Part shown: positions 22,730-30,476 of the stretch, one piece after another
Position numbering within the stretch: the stretch's first letter is position 1
Layout of the letters: every line of letters starts with the position of its first letter
IMG/VR virus record: IMGVR_UViG_3300048837_000163
Coordinates: 1-31,520 of that record
Strand: one strand, 5' to 3'
DNA length: 31,520 nucleotides
Source of the DNA: a virus
Position numbers and translations under genes: made by a program
Notes under the pieces: model-generated
Seen by the model: the letters and a program-made list of their open reading frames with translations, nothing else
Told to the model about the DNA's origin: nothing
Databases searched by the model: none

Positions 22730-24240
22730 CAGCGTGGCGCCACGTCAGCGCGGACGCCGGCGGGCACGATGCGCAACTGGCGACCCGCCCAGCGCACCGT
22801 ATCCCCGACCGAGCCCTGGCCGCTGTACTCGAACAGCGTGTGGTATTGGCCCCATTTCACGTGCGGGATGCGGCCATTGGTGGACGGCGGCGGGTGACAG
22901 TTGCCGCCCGACCAGTCGAAGCGCGGCGAGCCGTCGGCGTCGGCATCGACCCAGACGCGCAGCCGGCCGTTGCCGCCCTCCGCGTTCGTCTTGTAGCACC
23001 AGCGGGCGGCGATCACGATGTCATACCACTGCCCGACAGTGAGCGGTGAAATCAGGTCCGTGTAGCGGTTGCCGCCGGTCTCGATGTTCGCTTCCTGGTA
23101 GACCTGAATCCTCGGGGTCGCTGTCGTACCAGTAATCAGCAGGGCGAATATCGGGTCCTGGCCCGCGCCGCCCTCGGTGTTGTGGAACTGCCAGCAGTAG
23201 CCGGTGACGAGCGCGCCCGCGAAGGTCAGTTCCTCGATGCGGAATCGCCAGCCATACCACATTTCCGGCGCCCGACCATTGACATCGAAGTAGCGATCGA
23301 ACAGGGCCGGATAACTGCCCTTAAGCTCGGCACGATACGAGTCGATGCCCGGATATGCGCCACTCGGCAGGCTCGCGACCGTCTTTGTAATTCGTGTTCG
23401 GAACTGCCGTTCGCTCTCGAATGCGGCGATTGATGTTTCCATCATCCCAGCAATGCTGCCGCTGTCGATGTTGCCGTCGATATGGTGCCGCCAGTAACGT
23501 ACCCCATCTCGATAAAGGCCAGCAGACGACACCACTCCCAAGTCGTAATCGGTCCACGGTTCTTCCAACAGCAGCGCCGCATCCGATACCGTCACCGCGC
23601 ACGTCGCGCTCGCCGTCAAGATGCCGTCGCTGGCCGTCACGGTGACATTGCCCGAGGTGCCCGCGGCGCTCGCCGGGATCGTCACGAGGCCGGACTGGTT
23701 CACGGTCACGCCGGACGTGTACGCCGACACGCTGTAGATCACCGTGGCGCCCTCGGGGTCTACCGCCGTGAACTGGATCGTGCCGCCCGTCGCGGCAATG
23801 CTGGCCGTGGTCGGTGCGACCGTGAATGCCGGCGCCGCGTTGCCCGTGCAGACGATCGTGGCCGTGCCGATGGTGCCAGTCTGTGCCGCCTCCCAGCTTG
23901 CGAGCGACCAGGTGAAGTCCTGCGAGCTTGCACTCAGGCCGAACGATCCCCGCGCCCACCGTGAGGCGTCCGAGTTCTCGAAGCGGATATACCAGTTCGC
24001 GTCAGGCGTGGCCGTAGTGCCGACCGTGAAGCTCGACACCTCACCGATCAGGACCGATCCGCCCGAAGCCGTGGCCCAGGGTGCCGCCATCGTGCCGGTG
24101 CCCATAACGGCATCGGCGCCGTTGTAGACCGCGACGGTGATCGTGCCCGTCAGGCTCGCCACGATCGCCGTGGCGCGGCTCGCAGCCGTGGTGACTGCGT
24201 CGTAGGCGGCCTTCGTGGTGGCGTCGAACGTGGCGCTCAT
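22729..24240 (-). CDS. Virion protein with Ig-like and heparin-lyase-like domains
   Basis: The 503-residue protein has three modules. Residues 1-130 match the N-terminal domain of the protein at 19225-20604. Residues about 133-220 are an Ig/cadherin-like domain with FTVAPTTASIAATGGTIQF and GNVTVTASDGILTASATC. Residues about 225-480 resemble the heparin lyase I / polysaccharide lyase jelly roll, with WYGWRFRIEELTF, YCWQFHNTEGG, GQWYDIVIAARW and GRLRVWVDADADG. It could be a depolymerase that cuts capsule or other glycans. A binding-only role is possible because active residues are not assigned. It overlaps the small gene after the portal by ATGA. Confidence 0.7.
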   Translation of the reverse strand: MSATFDATTKAAYDAVTTAASRATAIVASLTGTITVAVYNGADAVMGTGTMAAPWATASGGSVLIGEVSSFTVGTTATPDANWYIRFENSDASRWARGSFGLSASSQDFTWSLASWEAAQTGTIGTATIVCTGNAAPAFTVAPTTASIAATGGTIQFTAVDPEGATVIYSVSAYTSGVTVNQSGLVTIPASAAGTSGNVTVTASDGILTASATCAVTVSDAALLLEEPWTDYDLGVVSSAGLYRDGVRYWRHHIDGNIDSGSIAGMMETSIAAFESERQFRTRITKTVASLPSGAYPGIDSYRAELKGSYPALFDRYFDVNGRAPEMWYGWRFRIEELTFAGALVTGYCWQFHNTEGGAGQDPIFALLITGTTATPRIQVYQEANIETGGNRYTDLISPLTVGQWYDIVIAARWCYKTNAEGGNGRLRVWVDADADGSPRFDWSGGNCHPPPSTNGRIPHVKWGQYHTLFEYSGQGSVGDTVRWAGRQLRIVPAGVRADVAPR

Positions 24241-24446
24241 ACGTGCAGCACGCCGCTGATCTCGCCCGTCGCGAGGGTCACGTCCTCACCGATCACCTCG
24301 ACGCGCACCGTGGGGTAATAGAGCACGTACTGCCCCGGCCCCTGCTTGGCGCAGGACTCGATCGCCTCGCGCTCGAGCCGGTGACGCGAGAGGATCACGC
24401 CATCGCGCGTGACCTCGATGTAGCCGTTGGCGGTGAATTCGATCAC
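24237..24446 (-). CDS. Small protein between portal and decoration block (69 aa)
   Basis: A 69-residue protein contains a likely small beta fold with FTANGYIEVTRDG, a helix REAIESCAKQG and the strand YVLYYPTVRVEVIG. Both ends overlap neighbours by ATGA, so it is translated with the portal. Family and role are not recognised. It may be a head accessory protein. Confidence 0.62.
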   Translation of the reverse strand: MIEFTANGYIEVTRDGVILSRHRLEREAIESCAKQGPGQYVLYYPTVRVEVIGEDVTLATGEISGVLHV

Positions 24447-26848
24447 TGCACTCTCGACGTGGCGCCCTTGATGCGCCCGTCGGCCCCCTTCTCGAACGTC
24501 ACGGCCTTCGGCCGCTCAACCGCGGCAATGACGGCCTGCATCCCGCTCGAGAACACCTCGGCCAGCCGCTCGAACGCCTGTGCCTGCTGCGCGCCGATCG
24601 CCTCGACGGCCGCCACGGTCGGGGCGGCCACATTGGCCCCGGCCTGCGCCAGTTCCGGCACCGGAACCGGAGTGAGCTTCGCGCCCCGCGGCACGCCATC
24701 GCGGCCCATGTCGAAGGCCACCTGTTTGGGTGCCTGCACGGCCGCGATGACGGCCTGGAACCCCTCCCGCACGCCCTCGAGCGTCTGCACGACCCCTTCC
24801 GTGGTCTGCATCGCGGGGACCATCTGCAACGCCTCCACGGCGCCGGTAAGCTGCTGCAGGAGCATCTGCTGCTGCTGCGCGATCTGCTGCAAGCCCATCT
24901 CGGCGCCCTGCGCGACCTGCCCGACCTGCTGCAGCGCGCCCTGGATCTGCTGGTCGTATTGCGTGAGCGCGGCCTGCTGCTGCTCCTGCGCGATCTGCGC
25001 CTGCGCGCCCTTCGCACTCTCCTGCTTGATCATGCCCATGACCTCCTGCGCGAATTGCTGCTGCACCTGCTGCGGCACCTCGTCGCCGGTCATCGCTTCG
25101 ATGCTGTCCTCGACCGCGTGGCCCATGCGTGCTCTGCGGACCACCGCGAGGCTGATCGACTTCGCCACGTCGATCGGCAAGCCCTGCGGCACGCCGGCCA
25201 TGATCGTCCCCACGGCCGTGATGACCTCGTTCATCCCCTCCATGTCGCGCTCGATCGTCTCCGCGACCGTCGAATCGCTCTCCACGTCCACGCGATACTG
25301 GCGCAGCGCGTCGGAGCGCATCACCTGCAGCAATTGCTCCCACGTCGGCTTGGACAGCGCCTCCACGACCTCGGGCGGCGGCTGCTGGCCGGCCATCTGC
25401 GCCTGCTGTGCAATCGCCTGCGCCTGCTGCTGCGCCTGCTGGGTCGGGAACTGCAGGTTCGTCGCAGCGGCCAGCGTCTCGGGCCGGAACCGCTCGGCAA
25501 TCACTTCGGCCTGCAACCGGAACACGTCGCGGATCGTGCGGGCAATCTCGCGCTGCAACCGCTGCAGGCGCATCGAGCCCCATTTCGACTTCAACTGCTG
25601 TGCGGCGGCCGTCTCGTTCGCGTCGGTGCTGCCGCGGATGATGTCCGACAGCCCCGTGATCTCGTAGATCGACTGCTTGATCTGATCGCGCGCGGCGTAG
25701 AGATGCTGTAGCACCTGTGCGAGCTTCTCGATCGGCAGCGTCCAGATCGCCTTGTCCAATCCACCCACGCTCGCGATCTCGCTGATGTTCGCGACCGGGA
25801 TCATCTCGTTATCCCCGGCGCCGAGGATGTTGGCGATCTCACCCAAGTTCGCGCTGTACGCACCGCGCACCTTGAGCGCATCCACGATCTTGTTGATGCG
25901 CGCCGATACCTTGTCGAGTTCCTTCGCCTGCTCCTCGTACATGCGATACAGCGGCACCGGCAGCAACGTGCGGGTGTCCTTGATCGCGTAGGCGGGGCGC
26001 GGGCTGGGGTAGAAGTCCACCAGGCTCAACGGGTCGGGCACTTCCTGCAACGGGCCGGCGGCATAGCTCGGCGCCACGAACAGCACGCGGCGCTGGTCGC
26101 GGTCCCAAATCTCCCACACCTCGACGGTCTTGAAAATCTCCCGCGTCGTGCGGTCGTCGCTGATCGCGGCGTGGTCCTTGCCCTCGCTGTAGGTCAACGC
26201 CTGTGCAATCTCAGGCCCGAACTTCTCCGCCGCCATTTCCTGCGTGAAGTCGTGCCGGTACGCGATCCACGGCACTTCCTCCCAGCGCTTGCCGGGGCCG
26301 TGCCTGAAGTCATCCCACTGCACCGCTTCACAGCGCACTTCCTCGCTCGTCAACCGCTCGGCCGGTTCCTGCACGTCGTCGGGTGCGCCCTCAGCGGCCT
26401 CCATCGGCTGCTGCGGCACGGGTGCGAACTTCGGCTCGTACTTGATGCGGATGACGCCCCGCCCCGTCACCAGCATGTCGAGCGCGAACGCCTCGGCCTG
26501 ATCGTCGAAGTCGTAGGCGTCGGTCTGCGCCGAGAGCGTGCGCTCGATCACGAGGCTCACGGCCTTGCCCACCGGATCCTCGTCGCGGAAGCGGCGCCGC
26601 ACGTCGGGCTGTGGTGTCGAGTTGTAGATCGCCGGGAGCAGCGTCTCGGTGTTGCTCCAGAAGATGTTGAAGGCGTGCGCTTTCTTGCGGCCGCCCTCGT
26701 ACATGTCCCAGAGCTTTTTGCTTTCCTCGCGCCAGTCCTTCTCGGTGCGCTCGGCAATCGACAGTTCCGCCAGCCATCTTCGGACCTTGCCCTGCGGGGT
26801 CCGCTCAATTTCCGCGGGCGTGGTGAGGGTCAGTGCTTCGTCGGTCAT
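24443..26848 (-). CDS. Portal protein, P22 type
   Basis: At 801 residues this is close in size to P22-type portals. The N-terminal part has WREESKKLWDMYEGGRK and NIFWSNTETLLPAIYNSTP, a hallmark start of this family. The clip and stem region follows (about residues 200-460). A long Gln/Ala-rich helical C-terminus (about 460-720) fits the barrel or crown helix of podovirus portals, ending in a short compact domain. It should form the dodecameric ring for DNA packaging and tail attachment. The start at 26848 overlaps the terL stop as ATGA. Confidence 0.85.
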   Translation of the reverse strand: MTDEALTLTTPAEIERTPQGKVRRWLAELSIAERTEKDWREESKKLWDMYEGGRKKAHAFNIFWSNTETLLPAIYNSTPQPDVRRRFRDEDPVGKAVSLVIERTLSAQTDAYDFDDQAEAFALDMLVTGRGVIRIKYEPKFAPVPQQPMEAAEGAPDDVQEPAERLTSEEVRCEAVQWDDFRHGPGKRWEEVPWIAYRHDFTQEMAAEKFGPEIAQALTYSEGKDHAAISDDRTTREIFKTVEVWEIWDRDQRRVLFVAPSYAAGPLQEVPDPLSLVDFYPSPRPAYAIKDTRTLLPVPLYRMYEEQAKELDKVSARINKIVDALKVRGAYSANLGEIANILGAGDNEMIPVANISEIASVGGLDKAIWTLPIEKLAQVLQHLYAARDQIKQSIYEITGLSDIIRGSTDANETAAAQQLKSKWGSMRLQRLQREIARTIRDVFRLQAEVIAERFRPETLAAATNLQFPTQQAQQQAQAIAQQAQMAGQQPPPEVVEALSKPTWEQLLQVMRSDALRQYRVDVESDSTVAETIERDMEGMNEVITAVGTIMAGVPQGLPIDVAKSISLAVVRRARMGHAVEDSIEAMTGDEVPQQVQQQFAQEVMGMIKQESAKGAQAQIAQEQQQAALTQYDQQIQGALQQVGQVAQGAEMGLQQIAQQQQMLLQQLTGAVEALQMVPAMQTTEGVVQTLEGVREGFQAVIAAVQAPKQVAFDMGRDGVPRGAKLTPVPVPELAQAGANVAAPTVAAVEAIGAQQAQAFERLAEVFSSGMQAVIAAVERPKAVTFEKGADGRIKGATSRVQ

Positions 26849-28314
26849 TCCTCACCTATCCGCGCACGGCGGCGCTGCGCAATGATTTCGCTCACGGTCA
26901 TCTGCGTCGATTTCGCGAACCGCACCGGCTTGGGCTTCGATTCGGCGCGCACCCACGGGCGGGCCATTACGCTATAACGTGTTTGGTCTGCCGCGTGATC
27001 CTCACCGTCGCTGTCGCAATCTTCAGGTCGCGCGTCGTCGTGCTGCAAGGCCGGCAGCGTGCGGATCAAATGCACGCAGGTATCGAAAAAGTAGATCATC
27101 GGCCGGCCGGTCTCTTCGTCACCGACCAGTCGCGAGCGCAGCATGTCCCAGCCACCGCTCGCCCCGCGCTTGCCGATCCGGGAATTGTCGGCGCGTTGAA
27201 AGAACACTCCGCGCTTCGACATTCGCTCGGCCAGCGACGGGCCGCCGTCCTCGGCAAATGCGGCCGGGTCGATGACCGAGTAGTCGATCTTCTCCCCCGG
27301 CTCTTCTCGGTCGCGGATGCCGTCTGCCACTTGTTCGGCCGTGAGTTTCAGACCGACGTTCGGCTGTCCTGGCTGCATTCCATACCACTCGCGGTATTGC
27401 ACCAGCGCGCCGCGCGGGATCTCGTTGAACTCGCCATCGGACACGGCGTACCAGCCGACCGAGAACGGCTTGGCCGATCCCCAGTCCATGCTCCGCAGCC
27501 TGAGCCAGTGCTTCGGAATCGCGAACGGCTTGATGACGTGCCGCTCGGTACTGAACTCGCTGAAGAATGCCCCGGCGACCACGTTCCAGTCACCCTCTTC
27601 CATCGCCTTGACGAGCGCGGGCGCGCCGAGGCCACGCAGGCGAGCGCGGTACTGCGGGTCGTCGGTTGCCATGCTCGGGTTATCTTCGAGCCGCGCCGGG
27701 ATGAACTGCCGCAGCATCCCACCCTCTTCGTCGGGCGTCTGCCACGCCTCGAGCGGGGTGCGGTTGTCGATGAATGCCGCCTTGACCCAGTGATGCCCGA
27801 TGTTGCCGGGATTGCTCGACGCCAGCACGCGCGGGAATTTCCCGATGAGGTTGTCTGGCAGGTTCAGTCCCACGGCGCGAACCCGCGAGCGCAGGAAGCG
27901 GTAGATGACATCGGTGAACGTCGTGAGTTCATCGATGAGCAGCAGGTGGATCTCGGCGCCGAGGTACTTGAAGCGGTCCTTCTCGTCCTTGCAGTGGCAG
28001 AGATAAATCTTGCTGCCGTTCCAGAATCGGATTTCGTCCTCGAGGATGCTGACCAGTCCCTTGAGTTGCCACGGCGCGAGCATGGCGCGCAGCCCCTTCG
28101 GGCCTTCGATGTGGTTCTTGACGAGATCTTCGCTGATGCGCCGGAACAGATAGCACTGCAGGCCCGGTATCTGAGCGCACCAGGTGACGGCCGAAACGCG
28201 CATGAGGTGGCTTTTCCCACCCTAACCTCCAGCCGCGCCGCCATACAGAATCTCTGTGGCGTGCGACTGGAAGGCTCTCCCTTGTTTTCTATGCAGCGTG
28301 AAGTTCAGTTCCAC
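26845..28314 (-). CDS. terL: Terminase large subunit with in-frame TAG in the Walker A loop
   Basis: The visible long ORF starts at ATG 28203, but the same frame continues upstream through one TAG (28222-28224) to a GTG at 28314. Those 30 extra codons include TLHRKQGRAFQ and ATEILYGGAAGG, the usual terL N-terminus and half of the P-loop. GGKS follows the stop. Later motifs are intact: LLLIDE (Walker B), ASSNP (motif III), and nuclease-type acids in SMDWGSAKP, DYSVIDPAAF and a final Asp-rich HAADQTR region. Skipping six bases would give a 487-residue protein of normal length. The ATG-only product lacks Walker A and should not be an active packaging ATPase. Possible explanations are ribosome hopping, inactivation or an assembly error. 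Confidence 0.82.
28205..28227 (-). other. Possible ribosome-hopping site GGT-TAG-GGT
   Basis: On the minus strand the codons are GGA GGT TAG GGT GGG AAA AGC. The same Gly codon GGT lies directly before and after the stop, so peptidyl-tRNA could leave one and land on the other. GGAGGT, just before the stop, is a strong Shine-Dalgarno-like sequence. A hairpin with stem GGGTGG/CCACCT (six pairs, one G-T) and loop GAAAAG follows (28222-28205). A stop next to a Gly take-off codon, plus a hairpin, recalls T4 gene 60. The function here is inference. Confidence 0.4.
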
Positions 28315-29002
28315 GGGTCCACCGCCTGTGAGGCTCGCCAACGCGGATTCGCCCGCTATTGCCCGTCTGCGCTGCATACGACGGGATGCCCTCGTGGTGA
28401 CGACGGCGCATGATCGTTCTTTTGCTTACTCCGTATTCGGCGGCGAGTTTGTAATCGGGCATCGTCCCGAGGCGCGCAAGACAGGACGCCGGCAGTTCTA
28501 CCGGCTGGAACTGGTTTGCCTCGATGCGGGGCGGCGGCGTGTTCCGCGATCGGTCGAACGATGCCGGGATGCCGAGGCTGTCGCGGTAATACGCAACCGC
28601 CTTGCGTGTCACGCCGAGCGATTCAGCGATGCGCGAATCCGCCACCGTTCCGAGTTGGTCGATGACGGCCTGCGACAGACCTCCAAGCCTGTTTTGAGAG
28701 CCGCCACCGCCGGCAGCCTTGGCGTTGTAGAGGCCGGTGAAGGATGCCATCCAGCGGCGTTCGGCCTCGCGCCAGTCTCCGGTGCATTCCTCGAGCAGTT
28801 CGATTCGCGGCGGCGCGCCAGATTCCACCAGCCCGCAAAGCCACGCGGCCTTTCCGCTGTGCTTGGGCCTCCCCCGCCTGGCGGCGTTGATGTGATCGGC
28901 AAGCCGGCGAGGCAGAGACAGCATGGTCTGCCCGACGTAGCAAACGACCCCGGTTACGGGATCGATCAGGGCGTAAATCTTATGAACCGGAGATCGTGAC
29001 AT
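28289..29002 (-). CDS. GIY-YIG homing endonuclease with two DNA-binding repeats
   Basis: The 237-residue product has a GIY-YIG nuclease domain at about residues 7-100: KIYALID for GIY, CYVGQT for YIG, Arg in LPRRLADH (residue 33) and the catalytic-type Glu in REAERRWM (about 79-81). Two similar HTH-like units follow, LGTVADSRIAESLGVTR (117-133) and LGTMPDYKLAAEYGVSK (178-194), each ending in Gly-Ile-Pro. These should bind DNA. The ATG at 29002 is preferred because the extension to 29062 shadows terS. It overlaps terS by 23 bases and the terL start by 26. It is free-standing, not in a visible intron. Confidence 0.84.
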   Translation of the reverse strand: MSRSPVHKIYALIDPVTGVVCYVGQTMLSLPRRLADHINAARRGRPKHSGKAAWLCGLVESGAPPRIELLEECTGDWREAERRWMASFTGLYNAKAAGGGGSQNRLGGLSQAVIDQLGTVADSRIAESLGVTRKAVAYYRDSLGIPASFDRSRNTPPPRIEANQFQPVELPASCLARLGTMPDYKLAAEYGVSKRTIMRRRHHEGIPSYAAQTGNSGRIRVGEPHRRWTRGTELHAA

Positions 29003-29387
29003 TGACGACCGCCTTGAGCGCGTTGCCATCCGGGTCTGCGTGCTTGTGCAAGGTGGCGTCACCGTACTTTTTCGGTTTCAGCTTGGCCGCGACCCATTTG
29101 CGGGCATCGACTCGCAGCCTGTCGCGGTTCGCGTCACCCGAAACATCGTCAGCGATTTCGACGATCTCTTGCGCGAGAACGTCCGCTGATTCCTCTCTGG
29201 CCCTCGCGTACTGGTCACGAAATGCCTCATCCTGAGACAGCCAACGAAGGATCGTCGTCTTTGCCGGCATCCCATCGTCAGCCTCGATCGCGCGCAAGGA
29301 CTCACCGATTGCAATACGCGCGCAGATGTTGGCGCCCAATTCAGGCGTAAAGATGCTCGGGCGTCCCACGGGGGTTATGTAGCGCAA
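28980..29387 (-). CDS. terS: Terminase small subunit
   Basis: The 135-residue protein matches Sf6-type small terminases: GRPSIFTPELGANICARIA, GESLRAIEADDGMPAKTTILRWL (a DNA-binding HTH, about residues 28-50), FRDQYARAREESADVLAQEIVEIAD and RLRVDARKWVAAKLKPKKYGD. Such proteins form a ring that recognises phage DNA and loads the large subunit. The longest start is TTG at 29387, which overlaps the previous stop. A GTG at 29369, giving VGRPSIF, is an equally possible start, and neither has a clear Shine-Dalgarno. The homing endonuclease gene separates it from terL. Confidence 0.83.
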   Translation of the reverse strand: MRYITPVGRPSIFTPELGANICARIAIGESLRAIEADDGMPAKTTILRWLSQDEAFRDQYARAREESADVLAQEIVEIADDVSGDANRDRLRVDARKWVAAKLKPKKYGDATLHKHADPDGNALKAVVNVTISGS

Positions 29388-29584
29388 TCGTCAGGCGGTG
29401 GACAGCCCAAAAAGTGTTCCTGCGCACGCCTGCGCCTGAGTTCGTAGGCACGCTCGACGCGGCGGATGGTGGTGATGGACACCCCGAACTCGTGGGCGAG
29501 CGCCTTGAGGGTGCAGAGGCGTCTGAGGCGCACGCGCTCGAGGATGACGGCTTCCTGCTCGGGGGTGAGGCGCTTGGAGGTCAT
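29375..29584 (-). CDS. Small HTH DNA-binding protein (69 aa)
   Basis: A 69-residue protein contains a helix-turn-helix, LCTLKALAHEFGVSITTIRRVERAY (about residues 23-47), of the kind found in Hin-like or sigma-region-4-like proteins, with basic flanks (RRRRAQEH). The ATG at 29584 overlaps the nuclease stop as ATGA, while the upstream open frame to 29659 is a shadow. It lies just before terS, so it may regulate late genes or assist DNA recognition. The target is unknown. Confidence 0.7.
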   Translation of the reverse strand: MTSKRLTPEQEAVILERVRLRRLCTLKALAHEFGVSITTIRRVERAYELRRRRAQEHFLGCPPPDDCAT

Positions 29585-29871
29585 CGAATCGCTCCAATGG
29601 CCTGCAGGGCTTCCTCGGGCGTCCTGACGACGTACACCGGCAGGCCCTTGCGCTGGCACTCGGCAATCGTCTCGGTCTGCGTGGCGCGGTCCTTGCGGGG
29701 TTTACGCTCCCCTTCCCGCTTGACCTCGAGCAGCACGAACCGGCCGTGGAGGCCGACGAGCAGGTCGAGCGGGAGTGAGAGTCGCCAGACCTTTGCGCCG
29801 GCGGCCTCGAGGGCTTCCACGATTGCTGGTTCGTTGCTGTCGCGCTTGGCGGCTCGGCGAAAGATGGTCAA
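29581..29871 (-). CDS. PD-(D/E)XK-type nuclease, VRR-NUC/Holliday-resolvase-like
   Basis: The protein is 96 residues long. It shows the compact nuclease pattern: SNEPAIVEALEAAGA (N-terminal acidic helix), LPLDLLVG with the first Asp, FVLLEVK with the ExK pair, and a Gln in RATQTETIAE. These match phage VRR-NUC or resolvase-like enzymes that cut branched or damaged DNA. A TTG at 29871 was chosen as start because a good AGGGGG lies four bases upstream. Another TTG at 29913, directly after the FDXHR-gene stop, gives 14 extra residues. Packaging-linked resolution of DNA branches is a plausible role (inference). Confidence 0.7.
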   Translation of the reverse strand: MTIFRRAAKRDSNEPAIVEALEAAGAKVWRLSLPLDLLVGLHGRFVLLEVKREGERKPRKDRATQTETIAECQRKGLPVYVVRTPEEALQAIGAIR

Positions 29872-29913
29872 GGTTCCCCCTAGCGTATGCGTGTTCAGGA
29901 ATCGACGCAGCAA

Positions 29914-30180
29914 CTAAGCCGGTACATCGGTCCGGATTTTTAAGATCGCGTCACGGCGAATCACATACGCTCGCGCTGGACCCATCCACGCACGGAACCA
30001 ACGCCCGTACTGGTTACGCCCCCACCCGGCCTCGTCCATTTCGGCGTCCGTTAGGCACCGACGCCCATAACCGGGGGCGTGTAGGTCGTATTTGCCAGTC
30101 CGGTGCTTGTCGAACGTGCTGGTGGTAGTGAACACCTTGCCGCAGGCGTTGCACAGCGAGACTTTCCCGCGCAGTTTCAT
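29914..30180 (-). CDS. FDXHR-type putative zinc-binding phage protein
   Basis: The 88-residue protein has CNACGKVF with a Cys-x-x-Cys, then FDKHRTG, the hallmark FDxHR sequence of a phage-specific putative zinc-binding family, then RRCLTDAEMDEAGW with a Cys that could complete the site. This is followed by WGRNQYGRWFRAW, as in relatives. The ATG at 30180 overlaps the winged-helix stop (ATGA). A GTG at 30189 would add three residues. The family is thought to bind zinc from its conserved Cys and His residues. Its role is not established. Confidence 0.76.
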   Translation of the reverse strand: MKLRGKVSLCNACGKVFTTTSTFDKHRTGKYDLHAPGYGRRCLTDAEMDEAGWGRNQYGRWFRAWMGPARAYVIRRDAILKIRTDVPA

Positions 30181-30476
30181 GCCGGCCACCAGGTCAGCAT
30201 GGGCCGACCCTTACAGGCCCGTGGCTCGCCCCGGCGGATGTGGTGCGGTTCCAGTTCCTTGAGGCGGCGGGCGACCGCGTGACGTTCGAGGCCGGTCAAC
30301 TGTGCCAGCTCGAGGTAGGTGGAGCCGGGGAACTCCCGCACCGCGTCCTTGAGGATTCGCTGGTGAGCGCCGGCAAAGTCTTTGGCGCGATCCCCGGCGC
30401 GGTGGCTGGTCTCGGGATCGTCCCGACGCGAACGGGGCGTGTCGGTGTACGGGGCGAAGGCGTCAAGCTGCTGCAT
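30177..30476 (-). CDS. Winged-helix DNA-binding protein
   Basis: A 99-residue protein begins with a short DPETSHRAGDRAKDF motif common in phage winged-helix proteins, followed by HQRILKDAVREFPGSTYLELAQLTGLERHAVARRLKELE (about residues 38-76), a MarR-like wHTH with recognition helix RHAVARRL. The tail has a basic wing-like end. It is preceded by GAGGA and overlaps the previous gene by 14 bases. It probably regulates phage genes or takes part in replication. The target is unknown. Confidence 0.74.
   Translation of the reverse strand: MQQLDAFAPYTDTPRSRRDDPETSHRAGDRAKDFAGAHQRILKDAVREFPGSTYLELAQLTGLERHAVARRLKELEPHHIRRGEPRACKGRPMLTWWPA

Noticed and set aside
20601-24240. Diversity-generating retroelement in the adhesin-like block
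   Set aside because: There is no reverse transcriptase gene and no template/variable repeat pair in the window. The related domains are diverged over their whole length.
24243-25667. Plus-strand Cys-rich ORF of 474 codons
   Set aside because: The runs of Cys are the antisense of the Gln/Ala-rich helix codons of the portal gene, so it is a composition artefact rather than a metal-binding protein.
28222-28224. TAG reassigned to an amino acid in this phage
   Set aside because: TAG is the natural stop of the capsid, Rz, FDXHR, tail-hub and GIY-YIG genes. No other internal TAG was found in an essential gene.
28203-28314. A normal terL start at ATG 28203
   Set aside because: It gives an ORF without Walker A, whereas the sequence directly upstream in the same frame encodes the expected N-terminus and half of the P-loop. 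The ATG lies inside the conserved GKSHLMR-like stretch and has no separate, well-placed ribosome site.
28222-28314. Group I or II intron, or intein, in terL
   Set aside because: Only six bases separate the two P-loop halves. The endonuclease gene lies outside the interrupted coding sequence, and no splicing motifs can fit in the insertion.
26833-28413. Long plus-strand ORF of 526 codons opposite terL
   Set aside because: It is antisense to terL with all its motifs. Long open antisense frames are expected in GC-rich DNA with strong third-position bias, and the product has no recognisable domain.
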